From assembly GCF_014694385.1 (NCBI RefSeq), contig NZ_JAAOCA010000003.1:124001-188000 (forward strand): a stretch of DNA of 64,000 nt, in the 5' to 3' direction. Position numbers and translations under genes: made by a program. The DNA comes from Pseudomonas typographi (GTDB taxonomy: Bacteria > Pseudomonadota > Gammaproteobacteria > Pseudomonadales > Pseudomonadaceae). Below are positions 52,217 through 60,756 of the stretch, in pieces. Each line of letters begins with the position of its first letter. Position 1 is the first letter of the stretch. Under the pieces are notes generated by a model, which saw only the letters and a program-made list of their open reading frames with translations, ran no database searches and was not told the origin of the DNA.

Positions 52217-52336
52217 GCTCAGTCGCAAACGGCATTTCAGCGCTACCGGCAGCGCCGCTAAAGTGCCGCGCACCGGATCACCGGCCCTTTCGTGCGCCCT
52301 GCGCGTCAAACCCACCCATGATCCGAGCGTGCCGCC

Positions 52337-53299
52337 GTGTTGCCAAAACGTTTCGCTTATTCCCTAGCCGTGCTGTTCACCACTGCCTTGTTGGCCAGCG
52401 CCCCGGCGTTGGCTGCCGACGGTTACCCCACCCAACTGCGCATCGGCTATCAAAAGGGCAACAGCCTGGTGCTGCTCAAAAGCCGCGGCACCCTGGAAAA
52501 AGCCCTGGCGCCCTACCACGTTGAGGTGCAGTGGCACGAATTCGCCTTTGGCCCGCCGCTGGTCGAAGGCATCAACGCCGGCAGTATCGATATCGGCTTC
52601 GTCGGCGCGCCGCCGCCGGTGCTCGCCCAGGCCGGCGCCGCACCGGAGGTGGTGTACGTGGGTTACAGCGAGCCTTACCAGGACAACTACGCCATCGTGG
52701 TGCCTAAGGGCAGCACCGCCAACAGCTTCGCCGACCTCAAGGGCAAGCGCATCGCCGTGGCCAAGGGTTCGGCCGGCGAATACCTGTTGCTCTCGGCGCT
52801 GGACCAAGCCCACTGGCCGTTGGCCGCTATCAACGAGGCCTACCTGGGCTACAGCGAAGGCCGCGCCGCGTTCGAGCGTGGCGATGTCGACGCCTGGGTG
52901 GTGCCCGACCCGCGCCTGGCCGACACCCAACTGGCCAACGGCGCGCGCGCCGTACTCAGCGCCCGGCAACTGCCGCCGCAATACAGTTTCTACATCGCGC
53001 CACGCGGTTTTGCCGAGCAGTACCCCAAAGCCTTGGCCCAGGTGCTGGCGCAACTGAATGCCACCGAGCAATACGCCAAGGCCCACCTCGATGACGCCGC
53101 GCAGGTACTGAGCGACGACACCCGGGTACCGCTGCCGGTGTGGCGAAAGGCACTGGCGCGGCAGAACTGGGGCGTGCACTACCCATTCCCGGCCGAGGTG
53201 GTGGCCAGCCAGCAGCAGGTGGCCGATACCTTCTACCGCTACCATTTGATCCCCAAACCGGTGCGGGTGGCGGACGCCGTGGTGGAGGTCAAGCCATGA
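52337..53299 (+). CDS. aliphatic sulfonate-type (SsuA-like) substrate-binding protein
   Basis: 320 residues; the start is GTG at 52337 or the adjacent TTG, neither with a strong ribosome site. A signal peptide (LAVLFTTALLASAPALAADG) is followed by the SsuA/NrtA family pattern: LRIGYQKGNSLVLLKSRGTL, HEFAFGPPLVEGINAGSIDI and GFVGAPPPVLAQAGAAPEVV. SsuA-type proteins bind sulfonates and sulfate esters. No permease or ATPase accompanies it, so it must use a transporter encoded elsewhere, possibly the 59998/60743 pair. It overlaps the next gene as ATGA. Confidence 0.88.
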   Translation: MLPKRFAYSLAVLFTTALLASAPALAADGYPTQLRIGYQKGNSLVLLKSRGTLEKALAPYHVEVQWHEFAFGPPLVEGINAGSIDIGFVGAPPPVLAQAGAAPEVVYVGYSEPYQDNYAIVVPKGSTANSFADLKGKRIAVAKGSAGEYLLLSALDQAHWPLAAINEAYLGYSEGRAAFERGDVDAWVVPDPRLADTQLANGARAVLSARQLPPQYSFYIAPRGFAEQYPKALAQVLAQLNATEQYAKAHLDDAAQVLSDDTRVPLPVWRKALARQNWGVHYPFPAEVVASQQQVADTFYRYHLIPKPVRVADAVVEVKP

Positions 53300-54633
53300 G
53301 CCGGCAACTGCACCTGGGCGCGTTCATCATGGGCGTCGGCCACCACGCCGCCGCCTGGCGCTTACCGGGCGCTGCGCCGGCCAACCTGACCCGGCCGGGC
53401 TATTTCAAGGCGCTGGCGCAAACGGCGGAGCGCGGCAAGTTCGATTACCTGTTTTTTGCCGACCGCCTGGCGCTCTCTGACCGCTACGGCAACAACCTCG
53501 ATGCCAGCGTGCGCTACCTGGCCGGCTCCCGCCTGGACCCAGTCGCCCTGCTGGGCCTGCTCGCCGGGGCGACATCGCGCATTGGCCTGGCGGCCACCGC
53601 CTCGACCACCTTCAACGACCCCTTTAGCGTGGCGCGGCGCTTCGCCACCCTGGACCACCTAAGTGAAGGGCGTATCGGCTGGAACATCGTGACGTCCACC
53701 AACGACGGGGAAGCGCTCAATTTCGGCGACCAGCCGATCCTCGAGCACGAGGCGCGCTACCGCCGGGCGAAGGAATTCGTCGAGGTCGCCCTAGGACTGT
53801 GGGACAGCTGGGAAGACGACGCCCTGCTGCACAACGGCCATACGGGCGAGTTCGCCGAGCCGTCACGGGTGCATTACCTCAACCACCAGGGCGAATACTT
53901 CAGCGTGCGTGGCCCGTTGAATGTGCCGCGTTCGCCCCAGGGCCGGCCAGTGCTGATCCAGGCCGGCTCTTCCGATACCGGCCAGGATTTCGCCGCCGAA
54001 CTGGCGGATGTGATCTTCACCGCGCAGCCAGACATCACCAAGGCCCAGGCCTTTTACCAGCGGGTGCAGCAACGGGTACGCGAACATGGCCGCGCCGAGG
54101 GCGCACTGAAGATCATGCCCGGGGTGATGCCGTTCGTGGCCGCCAGCCGCGAGCAAGCGCAAGCGCGCTTCGCGGAGCTGGAAGCCAATGTGCACCCGCT
54201 GGCAGGCCTGGCGCTGCTGGCAGACAGCATGAACCACGACCTGTCGGTGTACCCGTTGGATGAACCGCTGCCGGCGCTGGCCGAGATTCGCGGCAACCAA
54301 AGCCGTTTCAAGCTGGTGCAGGAGCTGTCTCAGCGTGAGGGTTTGACCTTGCGCGAGCTGGGCAAGCGGTTTGGCGGCAGCCGCTCGCACCGGGTATTGG
54401 CCGGCACCGCCAAAGACATCGCCGATGACCTTGAACAGTGGTTCGAGGGCGGCGCCTGCGACGGCTTCAACATCATGCCACCGTACCTGCCCGAGGGGCT
54501 GGACACGTTCGTCGAGCAGGTGGTGCCCGAACTGCAACGGCGCGGCTTGTTCCGCCGTGATTACCAGGGCAGTACCCTGCGCGAGCACTTGGGCCTGGCC
54601 CGGCCGCCGAGCCGTTTCAGCCAGCGGGCGTAA
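53296..54633 (+). CDS. NtaA/DszA-family flavin-dependent monooxygenase
   Basis: 445 residues from the ATG at 53296 (ATGA overlap). The NtaA/SnaA/DszA subgroup is indicated by length and by FIMGVGHHAAAWRLPGAAPA, LDHLSEGRIGWNIVTSTNDG, PRSPQGRPVLIQAGSSDTGQ and the C-terminal PEGLDTFVEQVVPELQRRGL with FRRDYQGSTLREHLGL. Members oxidise sulfones, nitrilotriacetate or similar using FMNH2. Coupling to an SsuA-like binding protein and a following rhodanese array points to a sulfur compound. Confidence 0.87.
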   Translation: MSRQLHLGAFIMGVGHHAAAWRLPGAAPANLTRPGYFKALAQTAERGKFDYLFFADRLALSDRYGNNLDASVRYLAGSRLDPVALLGLLAGATSRIGLAATASTTFNDPFSVARRFATLDHLSEGRIGWNIVTSTNDGEALNFGDQPILEHEARYRRAKEFVEVALGLWDSWEDDALLHNGHTGEFAEPSRVHYLNHQGEYFSVRGPLNVPRSPQGRPVLIQAGSSDTGQDFAAELADVIFTAQPDITKAQAFYQRVQQRVREHGRAEGALKIMPGVMPFVAASREQAQARFAELEANVHPLAGLALLADSMNHDLSVYPLDEPLPALAEIRGNQSRFKLVQELSQREGLTLRELGKRFGGSRSHRVLAGTAKDIADDLEQWFEGGACDGFNIMPPYLPEGLDTFVEQVVPELQRRGLFRRDYQGSTLREHLGLARPPSRFSQRA

Positions 54634-54696
54634 CACATGGTGCGGCGCCTTCACGGTGTTCAACGGGCCAACCGGCTACGCACGCGTGATTATGTG

Positions 54697-54708
54697 GTTA
54701 TGCCGATA
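54697..54708 (+). promoter_or_regulatory. GTTATGCCGATA motif
   Basis: This 12-mer is identical to 61698-61709 in the tauA upstream region. It lies 68 bases before the rhodanese ATG in a 142-base gap, so array C may have its own promoter. Confidence 0.4.
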
Positions 54709-54775
54709 CGGTCTTGGAAACCGCGGCGCCGCTGCCGCAGGGTGTAGGCCTTCATTTTCCAGTAAGGTAACTGCC

Positions 54776-56404
54776 ATGACTGCCCAACAGCCCCTTCACC
54801 CCGTGCTGCCCATCACCCCCGCCGAACTGCGCCAGGCCTTGGCCGGTTCAACCGAACTGGCCGTGGTCGACGTGCGCGACCCCGGCGTGCAAGCCCGTGA
54901 CGGGTATATCCTGCGCAGCGTGAACTTGGCGCTGAGCACCTTGGAGCTGAACCTGGTGCGCCTGCTGCCACGCCGGGCGGTGCCGATAGTGGTGGTCGAC
55001 GGCGGTGACGGCGCGCTAGCCAAGCGCGCGGCGGCAGCGTTGGCCGGCTTCGGCTACACCCAGGTGCGCATCCTGGCCGGCGGCACCGCCGCTTGGCAAC
55101 GCGAGGGCGGTGAGTTGTTCACCGGCACCAGCGCGTTGTCCAAAGGCTTTGGCGAGTTCGTCGAGCTGCATTACAGCACCCCGCACATCAGTGCCGAACA
55201 ATTACATGAACGGCTCGAAGCGGGCGAAGACTTGCTGGTGGTCGATGGCCGCACCCTGAGCGAGTTCGAGGCCTTCAGCATTCCCGGTGCCTACGCCATC
55301 CCCAACGGCGAGCTGTTGCACCGGCTACCGGCCTTGCTGCCTTCGCCCACCACCACGGTGGTGGTCAATTGCGCTGGGCGCACGCGCTCGATCATCGGCG
55401 CACAAACCCTGATCAATGCCGGTTTGCCCAACCCGGTGGTGGCCCTAGAAAACGGCACCATGGACTGGCTCAAGGCAGGCTTCAGCCTGCAGCATGGGGT
55501 GCTCAATGCCGCCCCCGCGCCGGGCCCCGAGGCGCTGGGCGCGGCCGTCGAGGCCGCCGAACGGCTGCGCCGGCGGTTCGACCTGGCGCTGATCGACAGC
55601 GATACGTTGGCGCGCTACCAAGCCGAAGCCGAGGCCCGGGCATTGTACTTGCTGGACGTGCGCACATCGCAGGAGTACCGCCAAGGCCACCTGCCCGGTG
55701 CGCAATGGGCCGAGGCTGGGCAATTGGTGCAGGGCGTGGACCAGCATGTGGGTATCCAGCACGCGCGAATCGTACTCATCGATGATGAGCACGCGTTGCG
55801 CGCGGCGGTGGCCGGGTCGTGGCTGGCACAACTGGGCTGGGGCGAGGTGAGCATCCTGCCGCTGGCCACCGCCCAGTCCTTGGTGCGTGGGGCCCCGCAG
55901 CCGCCGTTGCCCGGGGCGGTGCCGCAGGTGCCGCTGGTGACCGCGCAAGACCTCGCCCCCGCGTTGCGGGCGGGCGAGGCCACCCTGCTCGACCTTGCCG
56001 ACAGCCCGCGCTATGAGGCCGGGCACATACCCGGCGCCTGGTTCGCGGTGCGCGCCAAATTGCTTGACCGTGCGGCCAGCCTGCCCGGCAGCGGCCCGCT
56101 GATACTGACCTCCCCCGACGGTGTGCTGGCCCGCTACGCCGTGGCCGAATTGGCGCCGGTGTTGCGCCGGCCGCTCAAGGCGTTGGCCGAGGGCACCGCT
56201 GGCTGGGTAGCGGCCGGCTTGCCGCTGGACACCGGCCCCAGCCACCTGTGGGATGACACCGACGATGTGCCGCGCTCGCCATACCACACCGGTGGCGATC
56301 GCCTGGCAGCTTTCAAGGCCTACCTGGATTGGGAAGTGGGCCTGGTCGAACAAATCCAACGCGATGGCACCGTGGGCTTTTTCACCCACGCCCCGGCGGC
56401 GTGA
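54776..56404 (+). CDS. four-domain rhodanese (sulfurtransferase) array C
   Basis: 542 residues from the ATG at 54776, with AAGG upstream; the open frame extends far upstream but only as a shadow of the monooxygenase. Four rhodanese-like domains align with arrays A and B. Domain 2 keeps the full loop NCAGRTRSIIG (Cys199). Domain 1 reads VVDGGDG and domain 3 LIDDEHA (Asp336), without cysteine; domain 4 has Ser446 (LILTSPDG) where array A has Cys436. The common tail FKAYLDWEVGLVEQIQRDGT is present. Probably a sulfane-sulfur carrier with one catalytic and three structural or docking domains. Confidence 0.88.
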   Translation: MTAQQPLHPVLPITPAELRQALAGSTELAVVDVRDPGVQARDGYILRSVNLALSTLELNLVRLLPRRAVPIVVVDGGDGALAKRAAAALAGFGYTQVRILAGGTAAWQREGGELFTGTSALSKGFGEFVELHYSTPHISAEQLHERLEAGEDLLVVDGRTLSEFEAFSIPGAYAIPNGELLHRLPALLPSPTTTVVVNCAGRTRSIIGAQTLINAGLPNPVVALENGTMDWLKAGFSLQHGVLNAAPAPGPEALGAAVEAAERLRRRFDLALIDSDTLARYQAEAEARALYLLDVRTSQEYRQGHLPGAQWAEAGQLVQGVDQHVGIQHARIVLIDDEHALRAAVAGSWLAQLGWGEVSILPLATAQSLVRGAPQPPLPGAVPQVPLVTAQDLAPALRAGEATLLDLADSPRYEAGHIPGAWFAVRAKLLDRAASLPGSGPLILTSPDGVLARYAVAELAPVLRRPLKALAEGTAGWVAAGLPLDTGPSHLWDDTDDVPRSPYHTGGDRLAAFKAYLDWEVGLVEQIQRDGTVGFFTHAPAA

Positions 56405-56409
56405 CCGTT

Positions 56410-56439
56410 CTGCCGCGGCCCCGCCAAGGGCCGCGGCAG
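56410..56439. terminator. perfect 12-bp hairpin between convergent genes
   Basis: CTGCCGCGGCCC and GGGCCGCGGCAG pair perfectly around CGCCAA. It lies between the array C stop (56404) and the monooxygenase stop (56447). It has no U-tract on either strand, but its stability and position suggest a bidirectional transcription barrier. Confidence 0.55.
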
Positions 56440-56446
56440 GCAACCG

Positions 56447-57748
56447 TCAATCGAACGGCAACGGCAAGCCCAAGTGGCTGCGCAGTGTGCTGCCTTCATA
56501 GTCACGGCGAAACAGCCCGCGCTTTTGCAACTCCGGCACCAGGTGCTCGACGATCGCCTCGAGCCCTTCGGGGAAGAAGTCGGCGTTGAGGTTGAAGCCA
56601 TCGGCGCCGCGCTCATTGAACCACTGGGCAATGGAGTCGGCGACCTGTTCGGGGGTGCCAACGATACTGCGGTGCCCGTTGGGGTTGCGTGCCAGCACTT
56701 GGCGTACGCTCAGGCCCTCGCGGCGGGCCAGGTCGAGCACTGCGCCAACGAAGCCCTGGCTGCTCTTGGCACCCGCGGCGTCGATCTGCGCCCAGGGCAA
56801 CGGTGCGTCCAGTTCCAGCGCCTCGGCCGGTATGTTCAGCGCAGCGGCCAGGGTGCGCAGTTCTTCATCGAAACCGGACACCTCATCCAACCATGCCTTG
56901 CGCCGCTGCGCCTCTTCTTCAGTGCCGCCCAATATGGGAAACAGCCCTGGCAGGATCAACACATGGTCCGGGTTGCGCCCATGGTGGCTGGCCTGGGCCT
57001 TCAACTCGCGGTAAAACGCCTGCGCCGCTGGCAGGCTGTGGTTCACCGTGAACACCGCATCGGCGTGGCGGGCCGCCAGGGCGATGCCTTGCGGCGAACC
57101 CCCGGCCTGCAACAACACCGGCTGGCCTTGCGGTGAGCGCGGCACGTTCAGCGCGCCCTTGACCCTGTAGTAATCGCCCTGGTGGTCGATCGGCACGATA
57201 CCTTGCAGGTCGGCGAAACGGCCACTGGCCTGGTCGGCCACCAGGGCATCGCGGCGCCAACTGCGCCACAGCCCCTTGACCACTTCCACCGCCTCGGCCG
57301 CGCGGCCGTAGCGTTCATCGTGCCCGGCCAATTGCTCCAGGCCAAACAGCCCGGCCGAATGGGCATTGCGAGTCGCTACCACATTCCATGCCACGCGCCC
57401 GCCAGAGACGTAATCGAGCGAAGCAATTTTGCGCGCGATGTTGTACGGGTGGTTAAAACTCGACGACACCGTGGCCACCAGCCCTACCCGCTCGGTGACC
57501 CGGGCGATGGCGGTCAGCGGTATGAATGGGTCCAGTGCTTGCCAGGGGCGCGACACCTCGGGCAGGCCGTAGTCGAAGCCGTCGGAGAAAAACACCGCGT
57601 CGAGCTTGCCGCGCTCGGCCAGGCGGCCGATGTTTTCGTAAAAGGCCAAGTCCAGAAAGGCCAGCGGGTCTTGGGCGACGCGCCATGAGGCGGGATGGCG
57701 GCCACTGTTGTTCACGTTCACGTTCAAATGCAGGGTGCGTGTACTCAT
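56447..57748 (-). CDS. NtaA/DszA-family flavin-dependent monooxygenase
   Basis: 433 residues from the ATG at 57748 (ATGA overlap). Same subgroup as the 53296 product: LDYVSGGRVAWNVVATRNAH, PRSPQGQPVLLQAGGSPQGI, FFPEGLEAIVEHLVPELQKR, RRDYEGSTLRSHLGL. Last gene of an importer/SfnB/LLM operon. The pairing with an acyl-CoA-dehydrogenase-fold enzyme mirrors the DszC/DszA pair of the dibenzothiophene desulfurisation pathway, where DszC makes the sulfone and DszA opens it. Substrate here unknown. Confidence 0.87.
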   Translation of the reverse strand: MSTRTLHLNVNVNNSGRHPASWRVAQDPLAFLDLAFYENIGRLAERGKLDAVFFSDGFDYGLPEVSRPWQALDPFIPLTAIARVTERVGLVATVSSSFNHPYNIARKIASLDYVSGGRVAWNVVATRNAHSAGLFGLEQLAGHDERYGRAAEAVEVVKGLWRSWRRDALVADQASGRFADLQGIVPIDHQGDYYRVKGALNVPRSPQGQPVLLQAGGSPQGIALAARHADAVFTVNHSLPAAQAFYRELKAQASHHGRNPDHVLILPGLFPILGGTEEEAQRRKAWLDEVSGFDEELRTLAAALNIPAEALELDAPLPWAQIDAAGAKSSQGFVGAVLDLARREGLSVRQVLARNPNGHRSIVGTPEQVADSIAQWFNERGADGFNLNADFFPEGLEAIVEHLVPELQKRGLFRRDYEGSTLRSHLGLPLPFD

Positions 57749-58962
57749 GCTGTGGGCTCCTTGGCCTGAAGCTCGGCCAACGGTCGGTAGGGGTGGGCGA
57801 CGCTCCAGGGGTCGGCAACGGCTTCTTGCAACAACCACCGCCCCAACGCGTGAGGTTTCCAGCGCACGGCGTCGTGCAAGGTATGGGTGCGGGCATCGCG
57901 CCAATAACGGTCCAGGCCATTGCCTTGGCGCGCCGCGCGGGTGCCGCCGATGTCGTACAGTTTGCTGGTGACGCTGAGCACCGCACGGGTACTGAGTATT
58001 TTGGCTTGGGCCACTTCGTAGTAGGCCTCCAGTACCTCGCGCAGGTCGCTGGCCGGCGACAGCAGCGCCAGCAGGCGCCCGGCGGCTTCGGTCAAGCGCC
58101 GCGCCGCGCGGGTTTCCAGGGCCAATTCACCGAGCAGGCTCACCCCCAGCGCATCGTCGGCGAACGCCGCCGCGCCGCTGCCGCGCCCACCGTGAACCTG
58201 GCGGGCCAAGGCTATGGCCTGTTCCAGCGCGGCCTCGGCTAGGCCGACGTCGATAGCCGCGTGCAACAGTTGGCTCTGCGCGGCGATGCGATAGGCCACC
58301 TGTGGGTCGCCGGGCAGGCGCACGATCGCCAAGGGCTGCACCGGCACCGCGGTGAACCGCGCGCTGCCCGAAGCGGTGGTGCGCTGGCCAAGCCCGTCCC
58401 AGTCGTCTATTACCTCTACACCCGGGTGCTGCCGGTCAACGATCACCGACACCACCTGCCCGGCGGCGTCCAATGCCTGCACGCTGATGTGATTGGCCAG
58501 CAGCGCGCCGGTGGCGTACACCTTGTGGCCATCCAGGCGCCACTGCTCGCCCTCGCGGCGCAACGCGGTTTGCGCCTGGCCCGGGTGGCTTTCGCCGGGT
58601 TCGGCGGTGGCATTGCCGAAAAAATCCCCAGCGCCCACCCGGCCCAAGTAATGCTCGCGCTGCGCCGGGGTACCGGCCAGGCGCAGGCGCTCCACGGCAT
58701 TGAAGTGGTTTTGCGGTATTTGCCCCAGGCTACCGTCAGCGGCGGCCAGCAGCGCCAGCGCTTGCACCAGCACCTGCTGGTCGAAGCCCAGGCCGCCGTA
58801 TTCAACGGGCACGTTCAGGCGCCAGAAGCCTAGCGCACGCAGCGCAGCGATGGCCTGCAGCGGGTATTGGCGCTGCTGGTCACGCTCGGCGGCGCCTTTG
58901 GCAATGGTGGCGCACAGTGCCTTGAGTTCGCCAATAAAAGCGTCTGCATGGGCCATGCTCAT
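57745..58962 (-). CDS. SfnB/DszC-like acyl-CoA dehydrogenase-fold monooxygenase
   Basis: 405 residues; ATG at 58962 overlaps the binding-protein stop as ATGA (a second ATG lies at 58956). LGFWRLNVPVEYGGLGFDQQ, QNHFNAVERLRLAG, GDFFGNATAEPGESHPGQAQ, VIDDWDGLGQRTTASGSARF and KLYDIGGTRAARQGNGLDRY-type C-terminus are the SfnB/DszC pattern; it is closely similar to the 12985 enzyme in the DDWDGLGQR loop. Predicted to oxygenate the imported compound with reduced flavin, ahead of the LLM enzyme encoded next. Confidence 0.85.
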   Translation of the reverse strand: MSMAHADAFIGELKALCATIAKGAAERDQQRQYPLQAIAALRALGFWRLNVPVEYGGLGFDQQVLVQALALLAAADGSLGQIPQNHFNAVERLRLAGTPAQREHYLGRVGAGDFFGNATAEPGESHPGQAQTALRREGEQWRLDGHKVYATGALLANHISVQALDAAGQVVSVIVDRQHPGVEVIDDWDGLGQRTTASGSARFTAVPVQPLAIVRLPGDPQVAYRIAAQSQLLHAAIDVGLAEAALEQAIALARQVHGGRGSGAAAFADDALGVSLLGELALETRAARRLTEAAGRLLALLSPASDLREVLEAYYEVAQAKILSTRAVLSVTSKLYDIGGTRAARQGNGLDRYWRDARTHTLHDAVRWKPHALGRWLLQEAVADPWSVAHPYRPLAELQAKEPTA

Positions 58963-59969
58963 TGCACCTCGCGCGCCGGTACCGCTTGCTGTGCAGCGTT
59001 ATAGCGGCCGTCGAAGCCCAAGCGCACATCTACCTTGCGCTTGATGGCGCCGCCGTCGTACAGCGCATCGGCGACCTTTTGCTCCTGGGCCAGCAGCGCG
59101 TCGTCGAACGGCCGGAAGGCACCGGCGCGCACCTGGTATTCGTAGGCGGCGCGCTCGGGGGTGAGCTTAAGCGTGGTTTGCAACACCTCGGTCGCCTCCG
59201 CCTGATGGTCGCGGTGCCATGCCCAATACCCGGAGAGCCGGCTGAAGTATTCTTCGAGCGCCTTGTTCTTGGCCGGGTCGGCCAGCACGTCGCTGCGCGC
59301 GGTCCATACGCCGAGGGCCGGAATGCCGGTGTCGCGGTCGTTGAGCAGTACCTTGGCGTCGCCTTTTTTAACCGCCGGCAGGATCGCCCCCAAGTCGCCG
59401 GAATATGCATCGGTTTGCCCCGACACGAACGCGGCGGCCGAGGAGGCGCCGTCGTTGAACTTGATCGGCTTGATGTCTTTTTCGGTAATCCCGGCCTTGA
59501 CTAACGACACCAGGTATTGGGCGTGGTTGTAACCGCCGTAGTTCCAGGCCCAGGTATGCCCGGCCAACGCCTGCGGGGTGTCAATGTGCGCCGAGGTGCG
59601 CACGGCGGTGACCAGCCGCGCGAAGCTGGCCGAATAATCGTTGCGCCAGCCAGCGACGATTTTCAGCGGGGCGTTCTGCGCCGTCCATGGTTCACGGGCG
59701 TTGGCCTGCTCGATGGATAACGACGTATCGCCCATATGGCCCAGGTCGATCGCCTTGCCGTAGAGCGCCGACAGGTTGGCCGCAGGGCCGGTCAGCAATA
59801 CCCATTTCACGTCGAACGAAGCGCCGTCGAGCACCCCGGACTTTTGGATCAGCGCCGGGAAGCCGGCATCTTGGTAAGCGATGTTGAGGGTCACGCGGTC
59901 GGCCGCGCCGGCGTGCGCCGACAGCACAACCGAGGCCGCTAGCAACAGGCCCTTGAGGGTGTGGTTCAT
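58959..59969 (-). CDS. SsuA-like ABC transporter substrate-binding protein
   Basis: 336 residues with a signal peptide (LLLAASVVLSAHAGAADRVT). NIAYQDAGFPALIQKSGVLD, LTGPAANLSALYGKAIDLGH and AGHTWAWNYGGYNHAQYLVS fit the NrtA/SsuA/TauA family, though it is divergent from both SsuA-like 52337 and TauA 61861. It is 28 bases downstream of the ATPase gene and supplies ligand to that ATPase/permease pair. Confidence 0.85.
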   Translation of the reverse strand: MNHTLKGLLLAASVVLSAHAGAADRVTLNIAYQDAGFPALIQKSGVLDGASFDVKWVLLTGPAANLSALYGKAIDLGHMGDTSLSIEQANAREPWTAQNAPLKIVAGWRNDYSASFARLVTAVRTSAHIDTPQALAGHTWAWNYGGYNHAQYLVSLVKAGITEKDIKPIKFNDGASSAAAFVSGQTDAYSGDLGAILPAVKKGDAKVLLNDRDTGIPALGVWTARSDVLADPAKNKALEEYFSRLSGYWAWHRDHQAEATEVLQTTLKLTPERAAYEYQVRAGAFRPFDDALLAQEQKVADALYDGGAIKRKVDVRLGFDGRYNAAQQAVPAREVQ

Positions 59970-59997
59970 GGGGTTTTCCGTATGGCAGTTGGGGGTT

Positions 59998-60756
59998 TCA
60001 GTGAGCGCTGGCCAAATGTTCCAGGATGCGGCGCTTGATGGCGTTGAACTCCGCCGAGGTGGTGTCGCGTTTGCGCGGCAGGGTCACTGGCACGTCAGCC
60101 TTGACCAGCCCGCCGCCCAGCACCAGCACACGGTCAGCGAGCAGCACCGCCTCTTCGATGTCGTGGGTGACCAGCAACACGCCGGGGCGGTGGCGTTGCC
60201 ACAGGTCCACGACCAGGTCTTGGACTTTGCGCCGGGTGAAGGCGTCCAGTGCGCTGAACGGTTCATCGAGCAGCAACAGGTCGGGCTCGCGGTACAGTGC
60301 ACGGGCAATGCCCACCCGCTGCGCCTCGCCGCCCGACAAGCTCACCGGCCAGGCCTGGGCTTTGTTGGCCAGCCCCACCTCGGCCAGCGCATCGAGGGCC
60401 CTGGCCTGTGCGCCGGGCTTGCGCGCGTCTTGCAGCACCACGTTCTTCCACACCCGCTGGGCCAGGATCAGCCGTGGGTCTTGGAACACGATGGCGGTTT
60501 TCTCGGCGATGCGCGCTCGCCCGCTGCTGGCCTGCTCCAGGCCGCCGATGATGCGCAGCAAGGTGGTTTTGCCAGTGCCAGAGGGCCCGACCAAGGCGAC
60601 GAACTCGCCCTTTTGCAAGGTGAAGTCCAGCGCCTGGAGCACGGTTTGTTCGCCGTAATGTTTGCTCAGGCCGTGGATGTGCACCACCGGCGCGGCGCCA
60701 GCCAGGGGGCTTGGCGTGGCCGTGGCAAACCGTGGTGCGGCATTATGGCTGGTCAT
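59998..60756 (-). CDS. SsuB/TauB-like ABC transporter ATPase
   Basis: 252 residues. Walker A GPSGTGKTT, signature LSGGEAQR (Glu-Ala in place of Gln-Arg), Walker B LDEPFSALD and H-loop VTHDIEEAV are those of nitrate/sulfonate/taurine importers. It overlaps the permease gene by 14 bases. The altered signature should still be functional. Confidence 0.9.
   Translation of the reverse strand: MTSHNAAPRFATATPSPLAGAAPVVHIHGLSKHYGEQTVLQALDFTLQKGEFVALVGPSGTGKTTLLRIIGGLEQASSGRARIAEKTAIVFQDPRLILAQRVWKNVVLQDARKPGAQARALDALAEVGLANKAQAWPVSLSGGEAQRVGIARALYREPDLLLLDEPFSALDAFTRRKVQDLVVDLWQRHRPGVLLVTHDIEEAVLLADRVLVLGGGLVKADVPVTLPRKRDTTSAEFNAIKRRILEHLASAH

Noticed and set aside
52337..56404. Binding protein, DszA-like gene and array C as one certain operon
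   Set aside because: The 142-base gap before array C contains its own motif at 54697, so co-transcription is possible but not supported enough to claim.
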